From contig JAKSZU010000004.1 in NCBI GenBank assembly GCA_026018925.1, forward strand, positions 37,281,233 through 37,345,232: a stretch of 64,000 nucleotides of DNA, written 5' to 3'. Shown in pieces: positions 11,568 through 23,743 of this stretch (position 1 is the first letter of the stretch; each line of letters opens with the position of its first letter). The position numbers and the translations under genes are program-made. Below the pieces are notes generated by a model. The model was not told where the DNA came from. It did no database searches and saw only the letters and a list, made by a program, of their open reading frames with translations. Origin of the DNA: Tupaia tana. Lineage: Eukaryota; Chordata; Mammalia; Scandentia; Tupaiidae.

Positions 11568-12569
11568 CGCCCACTCTTTAATGTTACAGTGCAGAAGAAA
11601 AACATTTCACTTACACTCACAGACCATTGTCTAGAACTAGTCACATGACTCCACTTAATTTAAAGGCCTGGGGTGTCTACCTCTGTACCCAGGAGGAAAA
11701 GAAAGCAGACATGGTGAGCCATGGTTATCCCTAACACAAACTCCTGCAGGGTTGCTGCAGCAAGGACAAGAACATTTGATATTGCAACACTGGAAGGGTC
11801 GCCAAGTCCGAGTTCCAGCCAGAGATCCTGTTTTCAGCTCAGGTATCTCTTGGTAAGTGACTTTTGCACCCAAGGGAATGAAATGCAGTAATACACCTTT
11901 CACTACAGTAAAGGTGTGCAGTCTGAGCACACATATAGAGAGGTGAGAACAGTCAGGTGACCCTGATGCTGCATGTTTAGAGACATATATCATTATTGAG
12001 TTAATAAATAACAGCGACTGCTGTTTAAAGTATGCTTAAAGAATCATTCTCCAAAAGAATCAAGTGATGAAAAGTAGTATTTTGAAGGATCAGCATTAAA
12101 CAAAAGCATATGCAAATGATGCTGGGTGTCTTGAAAGAGTAGTAATAAAATATAGTCATTAAAATAATACTGGTTACTTGATGAAACACTTAATATGCCC
12201 AACAATGGGTAATGTGTCTTGCAAATATTTCATCCTTACTACAAAACATAGAATATATTATTATCCCCATTTATAGCTGCAGGCGACAGAAACTCTTCTG
12301 CTTAAACAACATGGAAATGCATTTCCCTACTCAACAACAAGTCCAGATGTCCAGAGGTCAGGCAAACTCCAGAGATTAATCCTTTATCGTATTACTAAGG
12401 TCCTTTGTTATTTCTATCTTTCTATTCAATCACCTAGAGCATCAGTTGATTCCTCTTTTGGTCATAAGATGGATGCCATGAGGTGATGCTTCCCAATGCA
12501 CACCCAGTAGGAAAAAGAGAGAATACTCCTCTTTCCTTTTCTAAGAAGCCACCTGCTTCCCATTGGACC
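11568..12569. other. Non-coding stretch with possible old repeat pieces
   Basis: The segment at 11640-11760 ('tcacatgactccac', 'cccaggaggaaaagaaag') has the look of an old interspersed repeat seen again, weakly, at 44770-44860. I cannot name it. No coding gene is seen. Confidence 0.3.
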
Positions 12570-12772
12570 AGTGGTTTTCAGCTGCAGATGATTATGCCCT
12601 CTAAGAAAGATTTGGCAATGTCTGAAGATATTTTGGGTTGCCATAACTAAAATCAGGGTGTCACTGGTAGCCAGTGGGTAGAAATGCTATACAGGATATG
12701 CCCAGGACAGCCTCCCTCAACAAAGTATTATCCAATTTAAGTATCAATATTTCTGAGGTTGAGAAACTCAGA
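12570..12772 (+). mobile_element. MER5A-type hAT (Charlie) MITE
   Basis: The words 'cagtggttttcagctgcag', 'tttggcaatgtctgaag', 'actggtagccagtgggtag', 'ggacagcctccctcaac' and 'gaggttgagaaactc' match the MER5A consensus in order over its full length. The ends form the hAT-type inverted repeat cagtggtt/gagaaac. It is non-autonomous and old (placental-wide family). Confidence 0.88.
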
Positions 12773-12892
12773 GTTAGACTGAAGCTTCATAAAGCCAAGA
12801 GATACTTCTGTGCTCACCAGTGCATCCCTAGCATCTAGCAGAGTACCAGATATATATAAATAATGTGGTAAAGATGTGAAGAACTGATGAGG

Positions 12893-13129
12893 AGCCAGAA
12901 GGTGTCATAGTGGTTAAGGCACTGGACTCTCACGTACCCTACCACTGTTCAAGTTCCAGACCCAGCAGCTTGAAACTCATACCAGACATATGCATGCCCA
13001 AAATCCCAAGAAGAGAATAGAGGAGAAGGGATTGTGGCATGGCCATACCCCGGGGGGTTGATTTCTCACTTTTTCACTTTGTCTCTCTCCAGCAGGTGCA
13101 TGTGCCCCGTAGAAAAAATCTCTTCAAAA
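12893..13129 (+). mobile_element. tRNA-derived SINE, intermediate age
   Basis: Head 'ggagccagaaggtgtcatag', long-form body and 'ccccgtagaaaaaatctc' end. It is flanked by an 'agaactgatga' duplication on both sides. Confidence 0.93.
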
Positions 13130-13130
13130 A

Positions 13131-14239
13131 AGAACTGATGAAGCACATTTTATTCTCATGATGGTTTTGTAAAGTAAGAACATGTGCTTATTTCCTGTTT
13201 TTATTCTTAAGCTTTGAAGTACCCATTCAGCTTTTTGGCCAAATATCGTTTGCAAAGATGCAGAAATCCAGCTTTGAATGGTATTGAATGAAGGAATCTA
13301 AAAAAGAGGGTCTTAGAATAATCAAGAGACCTTAATTGCAACCTTTATTTCTCTTCACATTTCCTAGATCATTGAACTGTCTTGCTGAAAATAGAAATTA
13401 ACTATTTAAAAGGGGATGAAAGAAGATAGCTTCTATAAAAGGTCATAAAAACTAGGAAGATACCAACAGGTGTAAATCAACCAGTTGACAAACATTGATT
13501 GAGTTTGTTCTGTGTGACTCTGCACTAGACACTCTGGAAAGCTCAGAGAAGCCTTCAAATTAAGTTCCATCTCCAGAAGCTTGTAATACTTCTAACTTAA
13601 AATCTCATTGATGGTGTAAGGAATAAACATTAGTAAAGCTTAAAGCCAACTGTCCACAATTAATAACAATTTATAACAACTCCCAAAGAGTAACCTCAAG
13701 AGAATATGGAAAAAAACAACCAAGTACAGGGTAGTAGAAATTAATTGCAATCAAATTAATACAAAACGGAAATGGCTATAGATTGGTTTCATTTGAGAAG
13801 GTTTCGGAAACCAGATCAGATATGAGATCCTCTCTAAAGGATGTACAGTATTTAAAGAGAATGAATTCAAAACATATTTCCCAGGCCATCTGACATAAAA
13901 TAATTTGTTTACATGAATAGAATGTGATTTCTTTCACTTGTTTTCAAAACATACACAACTCTAGGAAATTATTTAATTCTTGGTATTTTCTTTTTGAGTT
14001 GAAATTACTGAAAACTTTACTTAAAAGAAAAAACTCTCAAAGTAATTTCACACATATGTTCCTATTATCCCATTGTTCCCTTGTGGTTCTTCTTACCTAG
14101 TGCCTAGGGTCTGGGCGAATGTAAACCATCAAGGAGGTCATGAATTAATAGTACTAGTCTGTAGTTCCGAGCCCCCTCTAGCAAGATTTCAGAACAACTT
14201 CCCTACCCCCAATTTTCTTCTGTGTTTCATGTTATCTGA
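13131..14239. other. Non-coding stretch, nothing recognised
   Basis: AT-rich sequence, no confident repeat or gene. Confidence 0.35.
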
Positions 14240-14400
14240 GTGGCTTCTATTTTATTCTTTTAGCCTCTGGTCTAGCCTCTTCACTTCACCACCTGCCGAC
14301 TGATCTCTTGCCTCTGCAGCCAGAGATATCTTTCTAAAACTCAAACCTGAGCATAGCACTACCTTGATTAATATTGTCAGAGATTCCTCACTGCACATAG
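14240..14400 (+). mobile_element. L2 LINE fragment
   Basis: 'cagccagagatatctttct' followed by 'aaaactcaaacctgagcata' and 'gattcctcactgcacatag' resembles the L2 3' region upstream of its terminal segment. Diverged. Confidence 0.45.
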
Positions 14401-14689
14401 TGATAGTCTGCAGGGTGTGTGTACTTCTGTGGATAATAATATTCTGAGAAGTACCCAAGCAAAAATAATTTTATAATAATTGGTTTCCAGAGAGCCAACT
14501 TTTCTTTATATTCACCTAAAGTTGATGTACCCGGAAAGGCAAAGAATGGTCAAAGAACCCTGTGGTCAAAGAATCCCTTTGACATGCTCTTTCTTTACTT
14601 CCCTCAAAGCAGGCAAACATCACATATTCTAAATTTCCATGGGAAATTTCCTAGGCTATAAACAATTTCACATGTCACAAAGGGGAACA

Positions 14690-15450
14690 ATTTGAAATAT
14701 TAGTATAGATGTGGAGAAAGTGAATATCTCATGAGTGGTTAATGAACTGTACTGCAGGTTAGATGGGTTCCATATTCCTTGTTGGCAACTATTACAGAAG
14801 AGATTAAAGAAGAAATTAAATTATCAACTGACTATTAAACATAGTTTAATAATAAGTTACTATGTAGTTTGTAGGCACATAATTCATAAAGAATTCCATG
14901 AACTGAGCGATAGTGCTATAACAAACAAGAACAATAAATTCTTATCATTTGTCACAAATTGCATGAATCTAGAAGATATGATGCAAAGTAAAATTAGCAA
15001 GGCTATGAAAGATAAACACTATGTGCCCCTTTTTAACAAATGCTGAGTTTCCTCACTCGTTAGCAGCAGCTAAAGTATTCACTAGCATAGATGTAGAAAA
15101 AGTAATAGCAGGTACTAGAAGCTGTAAGAGGGAGGGAAGATTTGAGAGAAGTTGAATAGTCTCAAGAATGCATATAACCAAATAGAATAGGTTATGGAAC
15201 AGTATACAACAGTAGGGAAAAAAAGTCATTAATAATTTAATATATAATTCCAAAAAGCCACTAGAACAAATCTCAAATGTGCATGATATACTATAATGCT
15301 AAATGCTGAAGATGGTGAGTATGATTACATCTTTGATTTGATTATTACATTCTAAATCCATGCTATAAGAAAACCATCCTGACCCCACAAAAATGTACAA
15401 CAATTATATATACATCAAAAACCACAATTAAAAAATAAATAAACATTTCT
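14690..15450 (+). mobile_element. L1 3' end remnant
   Basis: The stretch ends 'gtgagtatgattacatc' and 'aatgtacaacaattatat' plus an A/T-rich tail near 15440, as old L1M 3' UTRs do. Upstream parts are diverged. The frame at 14735-15046 shows no recognisable L1 protein motif. Confidence 0.5.
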
Positions 15451-15454
15451 TGGC

Positions 15455-17110
15455 ACCAAAGAAAATACAAAAATCTAAATTTCAAAATGTTTAGAAAATA
15501 ACAATAAAACTATATATCAGAATTTATGGAATACTGTTAACACAATGGCCAAAGGAAAATTCATTGCCTTAAGTACTTATATAAATAACAATGAAGAAAA
15601 AATACATAATTAAGCACTTAATAGGAAAAGTACGAAAAATAAATTGAAGCAAAGTAAAATATATCTTAAAAAGGAAAGAAAAATTGAGTTAGAAACCAGA
15701 AAACAGATATGGTTACAAACAATAACAGTTCTTTGTTTTTTTCAACAGTGCCAAGACTTCTGAATATTCACCCACAAAAGAATGAATGGAGACATCCTAC
15801 CTCAGACCACATATAAAATTAGTTCAAAATCGATCAAAGACCTAAGTGTAAAAGCTCAAATTATAAAAATCTTAGAAGAAAAAGTAGGCATAAATTTTCA
15901 TAACCTTGAGTTAAGCAATAATTTCTTAGATATGATACCAAAACTCACTTGACAAAATTATAGGTAGCTAAATTGCACATCATCAGAATGTTCAAATTTT
16001 TGTTCAAAGTGTCACGAAGAAAGTGAAAAGAAATCCCATAGAATGGGAGAAAAATTTTGTAAATCATCTCTCTGATAAGGAATTTTTATCCAAACTAAAT
16101 GAAGAACTATTATAAATTGATAATAAAAATACACTAAGAATGGTATGTTTTAGGAATCAGTCCAGATACGAGATTTTCCCAACTAACCTCATTTAAACAA
16201 TACAATGGGATGCATTTTTCTTTGAGAAGGCCTATATACCATTTTCTAAACAGTATAGACATCTGTATTAATGTTTTAATATGAAAAAAATAGTGTCGTT
16301 TTTGTTTTAAAAACAACTATGAAATAAAATCTTTACAACTACAAAAAACAAAAAACAAACAAACAAACAAAAAATACACACAATGATAAACTACTACTCA
16401 GCCTCTGAGTTGGCTTGAGTTAATAAGTCAAAACATAAATGTGATCAAGGATCAAGGATGTGGAGAAATTAGAATCCCCCATATATTGCTGGTGAGAATG
16501 AAAAAAATGGTACAACCTCTTTGGAAGACAGTTTAGCCAATTCTCAGAAGCCTAAACATAGAGTTACCATATGACTCAGCAGTTCCACACCCAAAAATAC
16601 CCAGGCAAAAATAAAATAAAAGGTTTAAAATGTGTGCACTGATGTTCACGGCATCATTATTCATAATAGACAAAAACTAAAACTGACCCATGTGCCTATC
16701 AACTGATTAACAGATAAATAAAATGTAGCATATCCATACAATAGAATAGTATTTGGTAACAAAAAGGAGCCAAGTAGTAATACATGCCACAACATGATGC
16801 ACCTGGAGAACACTATTCTACCTGAAAGAAGCGCTTCACAAAGGACCAGATATTGTATGACTCCATTTATACAAAATACCCAGAACAGGCAAATCTGTAG
16901 AGACAGACAGTCAATTTGAGATTTCTAGGAGCTGGTAGAGAGAGGCAAACGGGGCGATGGTTAAAGAATGCAGACTTCTTTTTGGGGTGATGGAAATCTA
17001 ATTTAATTGTGGTGATTGTTCCACAACATAAATATTCTAAAAGTCATTGAATTGTACACTTCAAATGGATGAATGGTATGGTATGTGAAATATCTCAATT
17101 AAGTTGTTAA
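15455..17110 (+). mobile_element. Old L1 (L1M-like): ORF2 end and 3' UTR
   Basis: ORF2-derived words ('gaatttatggaatactg', 'gaaaattcattgcctta', 'gacctaagtgtaaaagc') run into the conserved L1M terminal segment: 'gatgtggagaaattagaa', 'tggaagacagtttagcc', 'tattcataatagacaaaaac', 'tatgactccatttataca', 'gaattgtacacttcaaatgg' and 'atatctcaattaagttgtt'. It has lost coding capacity. About 130 bp seem missing next to the insertion at 16.14-16.37 kb. Confidence 0.88.
16142..16371 (+). pseudogene. Retrocopied 3' UTR of an unidentified mRNA, inside L1
   Basis: About 200 bp of non-repeat sequence ends with an AATAAA signal at 16323-16328, some 14 bp later an A-rich tail with aaac units (16342-16371), and a short 'aaaatacac' duplication on both sides (left about 16127-16135, right 16371-16379). 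This is how an L1-mobilised, 5'-truncated mRNA copy looks. Only untranslated sequence seems to be present, with no reading frame over 60 codons on the sense strand, and I do not recognise the parent gene. It could alternatively be an unnamed SINE-like repeat; copy number in the genome would decide. Confidence 0.6.
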
Positions 17111-17363
17111 CACTTGATAAAGGGTGCTGGCACAACTGATATTATATGAAAAAAAAAAAAAAGAAATTGAACCTTTACCTACATGGTTCATGAAAATCAT
17201 TGTGAGGTAGAATAAAGTCCTAAATATAGGAAGAAAACCTTCAAATATATTTGAAGAATATATTTTAAAATATCATCTTTGCACAATCAGGTAGCAATGG
17301 AGCTATAAAATAAGACATAAAAATCGTAAACATACAGAAAGTACAAATAACTCAACTACATTA

Positions 17364-17452
17364 AAATTTTCAAGCTGCTAAGCCTGGGATTGCAAATGAA
17401 GTCGGCCATGTGGGATACAACTGCCTTAACCACTAGGCTATGAGACTGGCTC
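17364..17452 (-). mobile_element. SINE head fragment (old form)
   Basis: Minus-strand fragment covering the B box ('gggattgcaaatgaag' region) and the head ('gactggctcacc' complement). It looks like the outer part of an older SINE split by the next copy. Confidence 0.65.
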
Positions 17453-17462
17453 ACCTCTGGCA

Positions 17463-17705
17463 TGTTTTCATTTTATTTTATTATTTTAATTTGCCAGAAG
17501 ACATGCTAGCCAGAGAAAGAGAGAGAGAAAGTGACAAAGCATACGGATGTGGCACAGTCACACTGCACCTGGCATGTTTTTCACATGTTTCACATGTTTG
17601 CACATGCACCTGGCATGTTTTTCAAGCTGCAGGATCCGGGACTTGAACAGCATGGTTAGCTATGTGGACTCCAGCCACCTTAACCACCATGCCACCACCT
17701 GGCCC
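17463..17705 (-). mobile_element. tRNA-derived SINE
   Basis: Minus-strand copy with A tail complement at 17465-17490, body with an irregular 'cacatgttt' direct repeat at 17581-17600, and head complement 'caccacctggccccc' at 17690-17704. Confidence 0.8.
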
Positions 17706-17808
17706 CCTGGTATGTTTTTCAAACTGCCAGGGACTGGATTTGCACTGCAATGGGACACTGAGGATCCAGCTCCTAACACACCACTTAACCACTGTGCTGT
17801 GGGGATGA
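17706..17808 (-). mobile_element. SINE head fragment (old form)
   Basis: Third minus-strand unit in tandem: B-box region near 17735 and head near 17800. With the two preceding entries it makes a pile of three SINE units in one orientation. Confidence 0.65.
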
Positions 17809-18167
17809 TCCAATGATTCATGTTATTGTAAGGAGCAGCTGTCATACTATGAACCCCTGTTAGGAAATGTGTATGTGTTTTCTGTACGGAAGTCAGGTTT
17901 ATTGGCTTCATATAAACAGAACAATAAATAGTTAGCTTCCCCCGACCCCCCGCCCCACAGTTGGGTGTTTATGGGTTGTATAGAGGCAAACATGGCTTGA
18001 AATAACCCAAAGTTTCATTTGTGCAAGTGTCTTGATGGTGGTATGGATTGAAATGTATCAGTTTATTCTTATGTCTTGATTTCCATGACTAGATTTTCAG
18101 AGGTCCAAATCAAAGCTCGTAGCCTGAGATGGATAAGAGAATTTGATTAAAAAAATGAAGCAGGGGC

Positions 18168-18441
18168 CAGCACTTAGCGTAATGGCTATGTTGTTGGACT
18201 CCCACATATTCGGCCACGGTCCAAGTCCCGGACCTGGTGGCTTAAACTCACACCAGGTGCGCGTGTGTGCGTGCCCAAGATCCTGAGAGGAAAATGGAGG
18301 AGAAGGGATTGTGGTGTGGCCATCCCCCCTGGGGGGTAATTTCTCGCTTTCTGTCTCTCTGTCTCTGTCTTTCTGGCAAGCGCACGCACCCTATAGCATA
18401 AAAACCTCTCCACAAAAAGAAAAAGAAAAAAAAAAAAAAAG
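18168..18441 (+). mobile_element. Long-form tRNA-derived SINE
   Basis: Head 'ggggccagcacttagcgtaa', full body, 'ccctatagcataaaaacctc' and a long A-rich tail. Fairly young: several CpG sites are kept. Confidence 0.95.
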
Positions 18442-18618
18442 GCAGCATGTCTGAAGCCTTGGCTTATCTGTAACATTTGAGATGCATGATTACTGAAATT
18501 GGACACTAATATAAGATTCTGCATCTAATTAGTAAAATGAGCTCAGAAAGTGCATGATGCACCATGAAACATCCTTCTCATGTTATTAGAATGGCATGAT
18601 TTAAAGCATGAATAATAG

Positions 18619-18812
18619 GAGCTAGCAGATGGAGTGGTGGTTAAGGCACAGGAGTCCCATATGGCTGATCGCAGTTCGAGTCCTGGACCTGGTGACTTGC
18701 TTCCTCACTTTCCCTCTCTCTTTTTCTGTCTCTCTCTGGTGAGCACACATACCTTATAACAAACTTAAAATGATAATAATAATAACAATAATAACAAATA
18801 AAATAATGTTTG
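18619..18812 (+). mobile_element. Short-form tRNA-derived SINE
   Basis: Head 'ggagctagcagatggagtgg', B box 'gttcgagtcc', then directly 'ggtgacttgcttcctcac', pyrimidine tract and a tail of aat/aac units. The long-form body is absent. Confidence 0.92.
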
Positions 18813-18874
18813 AGTTTTTAAAAATATAAAACATGAACAATTTCTTTAATATCTTTTAAAAATAACCATGTTTG

Positions 18875-18967
18875 TGGCTGGGAGGTGGTGTGGTGGTTAT
18901 GGGCGCTAGATTCCCACATGGCTGACTATGGTTTGAGTCTTGGACCTGACAACTTGCTTTCTCACTT

Positions 18968-19005
<38 letters not shown>

Positions 19006-19050
19006 TAAATTAATAAATAATAATAACAAATGGAATTAAATAAATACATG
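18875..19050 (+). mobile_element. Short-form SINE with expanded (CT)n
   Basis: Head 'tggctgggaggtggtgtggt', B box 'gtttgagtctt', a (CT)n expansion at about 18970-19002, then 'ggttaaattaataaataata'. Lies 60 bp from the preceding short-form copy in the same orientation. Confidence 0.9.
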
Positions 19051-19139
19051 ATTCTTTTTTTAAAAAAATTACCGTGTTCTTGGTTGTTTCCAGAACCAGA
19101 AATAAAAAAACGTCCATCATGGTCTCTGAAGGCAGACTA

Positions 19140-19335
19140 GTGAGAACTAGGCTTAAATTCTAATTCTTCTTTTCACTACCTTTTGTCCTTGAACTCTCAT
19201 TCTCAATTTCTTCATCTGTAAAGTGGGGATAATCACATCTATATTGTAAGGTGTTATACAGATAAAAGAAATACTACATATACCCTGCTTAACATAGCAC
19301 CATCCACAAGGTGAGAGCTGAGTGAATGACTGCAA
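19140..19335 (+). mobile_element. MIR element
   Basis: The core-like words 'tttcttcatctgtaaagtgg', 'ggataatcacatctatattg' and 'gataaaagaaatactacat' followed by 'cttaacatagcac' match the MIR 3' half in order. Confidence 0.8.
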
Positions 19336-20208
19336 TTCTTACCTATTTGTATCTCCATGTCCTTTTTTCTTCAGAGTAGCTCAGCCATTGAAGTCCTACT
19401 TAAATATTCCTGTTTTCTTACTATTTAGCAGTGCCTTGGGAAATGAATGAAGAGGGCATTTAAGATTAAGGCTGAGTGTTAAAGGGGAACAGCACCCTCC
19501 AGAGGACAAAGTGGTTTGGCAGCCATTGTCAGCTCAAGTCCCTCGAAGGTAGCTAGGAGCAAAAAGAGCTACATAATTGGTGGGGTTCAGGGAAGAACTA
19601 AAATATGGAGCCTCTTATTCAGAATTATCTAGAATTTCAAGAAGGCAATAACAGAGCATTAGACTTAGAGCAGTCCACAAAATTCCATAGCTCAGAGATG
19701 AGACGAGAAAAAAAAAAGTATGAAAAGTAGATCCTTTTGAGCTATGAGGCTTTGTGTGATGACATAAGCCACCACAAGCTGCATGCCTACCTCATATCAA
19801 ACATTCAAAACTTCTCTGCTTAAATTTTCAACTCAGAAATTCTGAAACCGTTTTATTTCCTAATAGGAATTTGGAAAATTTTGAACCACGCTAAGATTCC
19901 AAGGAAAAGTGCATCGAGCCTAACTTACTTCCTAATGATGGATAGTTTTAGCAGTCTTGCATGTCATGTGGCCAAAATAATTGTCTTAATTTAAGGCAGG
20001 ATTGAGCACTCAAATGTCTACAGGTCACAAATGAAATAACGGGGTGAGAGAAGCTAGGTATGGTAAAGAAGGGAGTGGCGAATTAGAGAAAGTTTATCCT
20101 CTCAAATTGGACAGTCATTACTTAGCTCGAATTTTCTATCCCCATGTGCCAGTTTAAGCTGATGTAGACAACATTTTCTATTTCATATTCAAGATAAGAT
20201 AGACATCT

Positions 20209-20382
20209 GGGGGCTGGCTAGTAGCACGGTGGTTAAGGGTGGATGCCCACATCGCTGTCCGAACCCATGTGGCTTGCTTTTTCACTTTCCTTCTCTCTCT
20301 TTCTCTCTCTCACTCTGTCCCTCTCTGGTCAAATTTTAAAAATAAATAAATAAAATAAGGTAATTCTTAAAAAAAAAAAAGA
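20209..20382 (+). mobile_element. Short-form tRNA-derived SINE
   Basis: Head 'gggggctggctagtagcacg', no long body, tail with aaat units and an A run. Flanked by 'agacatctg' duplication. The sequence just 5' of the B box is shortened. Confidence 0.88.
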
Positions 20383-20429
20383 CATCTGAACTTCTGTGAA
20401 ATTTTTCCCAGTTGTGTTTTATTTTGTTT

Positions 20430-20692
20430 TATTTATGAGAGAGCTTTTACTACATCTTCTTGCCAAGAGACAGAGATAGAAAGCAGGAAATCACCACACC
20501 ATGCCCCCACACCCCCTACCCCAAGGGAGATGGCCATGCCACAATCCCTTCTCTTCCATTCTCCTCTTGGGATTTTGGGCATGCATGCACATACGTCCAG
20601 TGTGAGTTTCAAGCCACCAGGTCTAGGACTCGAACCACAGTCAGCCATGTGTGAGTCCAGCGCTTTAACCACTACTCCACCTACTAACCCCT
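20430..20692 (-). mobile_element. Long-form tRNA-derived SINE
   Basis: Minus-strand copy with head complement 'ccacctactaacccc' at its right end, B box complement 'ggactcgaaccac' at 20625 and the tail near 20435. The body holds a short C-rich expansion at 20495-20522. Confidence 0.92.
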
Positions 20693-21871
20693 ATTTTTCC
20701 CGGTTTTTTATTTGCTAGCAAATAATGCTAATCCTTTCTTTTTTTCTTTTTTTCTTTTTAAGTATGTGATCTGTTGGATAAAAATATCAAAGGGCTGGAT
20801 CTAATCCAAAGCATTAGTGCTTTACCGATTTCTGAACCAAAGTGTTCGTTGATTTTCATTTCAGTTTTGAGGGTTTTAGTAAAATTACTATCATGGCCAA
20901 TGGAATTGAGGCTGTTATCTGTTGACTCTGAGGTTATCATCTCACACCTTTCTCATTTTGGAGGTAATTTCAGCCTTTAGTTCACTCTCACACTCTCTGT
21001 AATACTTAGATCATCACTCTTGGTGATTTAAATACATCTGTATTCAATACTTTCACAGGCTGGCGTCAGACCTCAACCTCTCTCACCTACCACCTTCTGT
21101 CTATCCTACCTTCTCCGCCAACAACCTTCCGCCTGTGCTATATTCACCTCTCCATTCTCCAAGTCACGCTGGAGACTTCAAGACTATGAACTGTTTTAAG
21201 CTATAACCCCCACTCTGTGACTGCTACCTTTCATCTTCAATGTCCTCTTTCGCTCCCTCTTGAGCTTAAAAATTTGTTTCTAGTCACTTACTTGAATATA
21301 TTCAATTGCTTCCCATCTCTCTCTTCATCATGTGAGCAGGCAAAACCACAACCCTAGCTAAATTCAAATCTCCACATCTGCATCTCAGATGGAGGTGCTT
21401 GAGAAAACATTCCATACAAATGGCAGTTACCTTGACTCCTAACTAGCAACTTCAAGTGAATCCTTAATGTTTCCAGACAACTATCGTATACTTCTTGAGT
21501 TAGCATGGGTAATATGTGATAGTTAGAGGCAGTTACAACAGAAAAGAAAAAGAGAGATGAAGGAGGAGGAGGAGTCATCTTTAAAATCAGAGAGTGGTGA
21601 GAACATTATGAATATTACAAATGGATTGAAATTGCGGTATGCTGAGTAGGAAGGCTTCCGAAGGACAACGATTAAACAAAGGCATAGATAAATATAGTTC
21701 CTCAACCAGATGAGGAAATATTATGAACAAAATGCATAACCTTCTAAATGTGGCTAAAGAATCAGCATCCACGCAGGAAGCCCATTGGCTTAAAAGTCAC
21801 TCGTAAAAAGGACTAAACACCACACAAGACGAGAATGCTAATGGCCAAAGTTGTAGTTCAGCTCTTCTTTT

Positions 21872-22101
21872 TGAGAGAGAGATTTTTGCGTGTACTCGCT
21901 GAAGACACAGAGAGAGAGACAGAAAGCGAGAAATCACCCCTGGATGAGATGGCCACACTGCAATCCCTTATCCTCTTAGAACCTTGGGCACACATGCATA
22001 CATGCCCAGTGTGAGTTTTAAGCTGCAGGGTCTGGAACTTGAACCGCAGTTAACTACGTGGGAGTCCAACGATGTAACCATTAACGCCTTCTGCTGGTCT
22101 C
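21872..22101 (-). mobile_element. Long-form tRNA-derived SINE
   Basis: Minus-strand copy, head complement 'gccttctgctggtctc' near 22090. The flanks 'gtagttcagctctt' and 'catagttcagttctt' form its target duplication. CpG sites are partly decayed. Confidence 0.92.
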
Positions 22102-22199
22102 ATAGTTCAGTTCTTAAACCTGTAATGGTCCTAGGCCTGTTGAACTCTACACAACATTAAAGAAATGACAAAGAGGCAAATAGGTACTAGGGTATTCTG

Positions 22200-22248
22200 T
22201 GGTTGCCCTTGGGAGAGAGAAAAAGAGAGAGAGAGAGAGAGAGAATGT
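22200..22248. repeat. (AG)n simple repeat
   Basis: Purine-rich AG/GA run with a short GT continuation; no SINE surrounds it. Confidence 0.85.
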
Positions 22249-22568
22249 GTGTATGAAGATTAACAACTTCTGATTATTTATAATGTAGATAATACTGATG
22301 GGGGAGGGGATATTGACTGAAAAAACATCTATCAACAAGAAAAAAATTTGAGCCTGGTTTTAAAATCATGAAGGGACAAATCACACCTCAATTTGGGATT
22401 GGTAGTACATGACTTCTTGCTGTTCCTGTAGTCCACTGACAGTGCGTGTTTTTTGATGTCTGTAGGCCCTGGGGTTTTCACTGTGCCAGATCACATAGGA
22501 TTTCAATCTGTATTCTGCAACATTGCCTCCAAGCAAGACTATTACTCTGCTCTTAAAAGTCTTACAAC

Positions 22569-22758
22569 ATGGGCCAGCCAGAGGCGTGGTGGTTAATGTC
22601 TTGATCTCACATGATTGCTTGAAAAACACAGCAGGTGTGTGAAAATTCAGAAAGGAGAATTGAAGAGAAGAAGGGATTGCGGTGTAGTCATCCACCCTAG
22701 AGGATGCTTTCTCACTTTCCCTCTCTCTCTGTGTGTGTCTCTCTCTGGCTAATAATGT
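22569..22758 (+). mobile_element. tRNA-derived SINE, internally shortened
   Basis: Head 'gggccagccagaggcgtggt', abrupt loss of the B-box region after 'ctcacatgattgcttg', body 'agaagggattgcggtg' and 'ctctctctggctaataa' end. Inserted at the gap between the two Tigger transposase pieces. Confidence 0.85.
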
Positions 22759-23368
22759 CCCTCCACGATTAGCTTGTCTAGAGTTTCCATAAATTCTTCA
22801 GCTGCCTTCATATCAGCACTTACAGACCCAGCACTCACTCTCAAATTACGTAATGAAAAACAATTCTTGAATTGTTTAAAGCATCCAGAGCTAGCAGTAA
22901 ATTCAACATTGTAGTCAGGTCCACCCTTGACTTTTAATATCACATGCAAACATTTTGCTTCAGCTGTGGTTGTCTTGATGCTGAAAGGGAAACACATATG
23001 TGTCTGGTCCTACATCTAGAGTATTAAAATTCCTCCATATTGTATATAGGCCATTGAATTTTTGTTAGTCTTGTTGCCCTCAATGAAGCAGATATTTTAA
23101 TGGTTTCCATCACTTTGTTCTTGTTCTTCAAGACTGGAGTTACGGTGGAATGGAACATGCATGACCATCAAGCAATAACTATCATTGATTTTCTACCTTC
23201 ACAATCCTTGATCACTTTTCATTTTTGTTCCCACGTCAGTCACTTTACACAGCTTCTCACTGCTAGCATCAGTGGTACATTTTCTATACTTGGGGACCGC
23301 AATGACCAAAACAACAGGAGATTACATCAAACACAAGAGAAAATGATGCAATGAATGCACATGATAGA

Positions 23369-23612
23369 GCCAGCTCCACAGCCTAATGGTTAAAGGAGCT
23401 GGGTCTCCCATGACTGACAGTGCAGTCTGAATAGCAGACCCAGTGGCTTCCTAAACACATAGGCATATGTGCTTGTGTGTCCCCAAATCTCAACAGGATG
23501 GAGAGATGGAGGAAAAATTATTATGGCATGACCACGCCCCATTGCGAGATGCTTTCCACCACTTTCTCTGTCTCTCTCTGGTGAGTGCCTATGCCTCTGG
23601 CAAATTAAAAAA
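23369..23612 (+). mobile_element. Old-form tRNA-derived SINE
   Basis: Head 'gagccagctccacagcctaa', body with 'gaccacgccccattgcgag' and end 'gcctctggcaaattaaaaa', a terminal motif shared with the old copies at 40.7 and 47.2 kb. Inserted in the Tigger element. Confidence 0.85.
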
Positions 23613-23743
23613 AGTGAAAAGAGACTCAGTAAACACAAGATTCATAGAACTGCTACAACTATAACATGGCATATTGTTTAACAGTCACTTAAAAAAAAAA
23701 GTAAAAGGAGTACCTTCTAAAATAATGATGAAAAGTATAGTGT

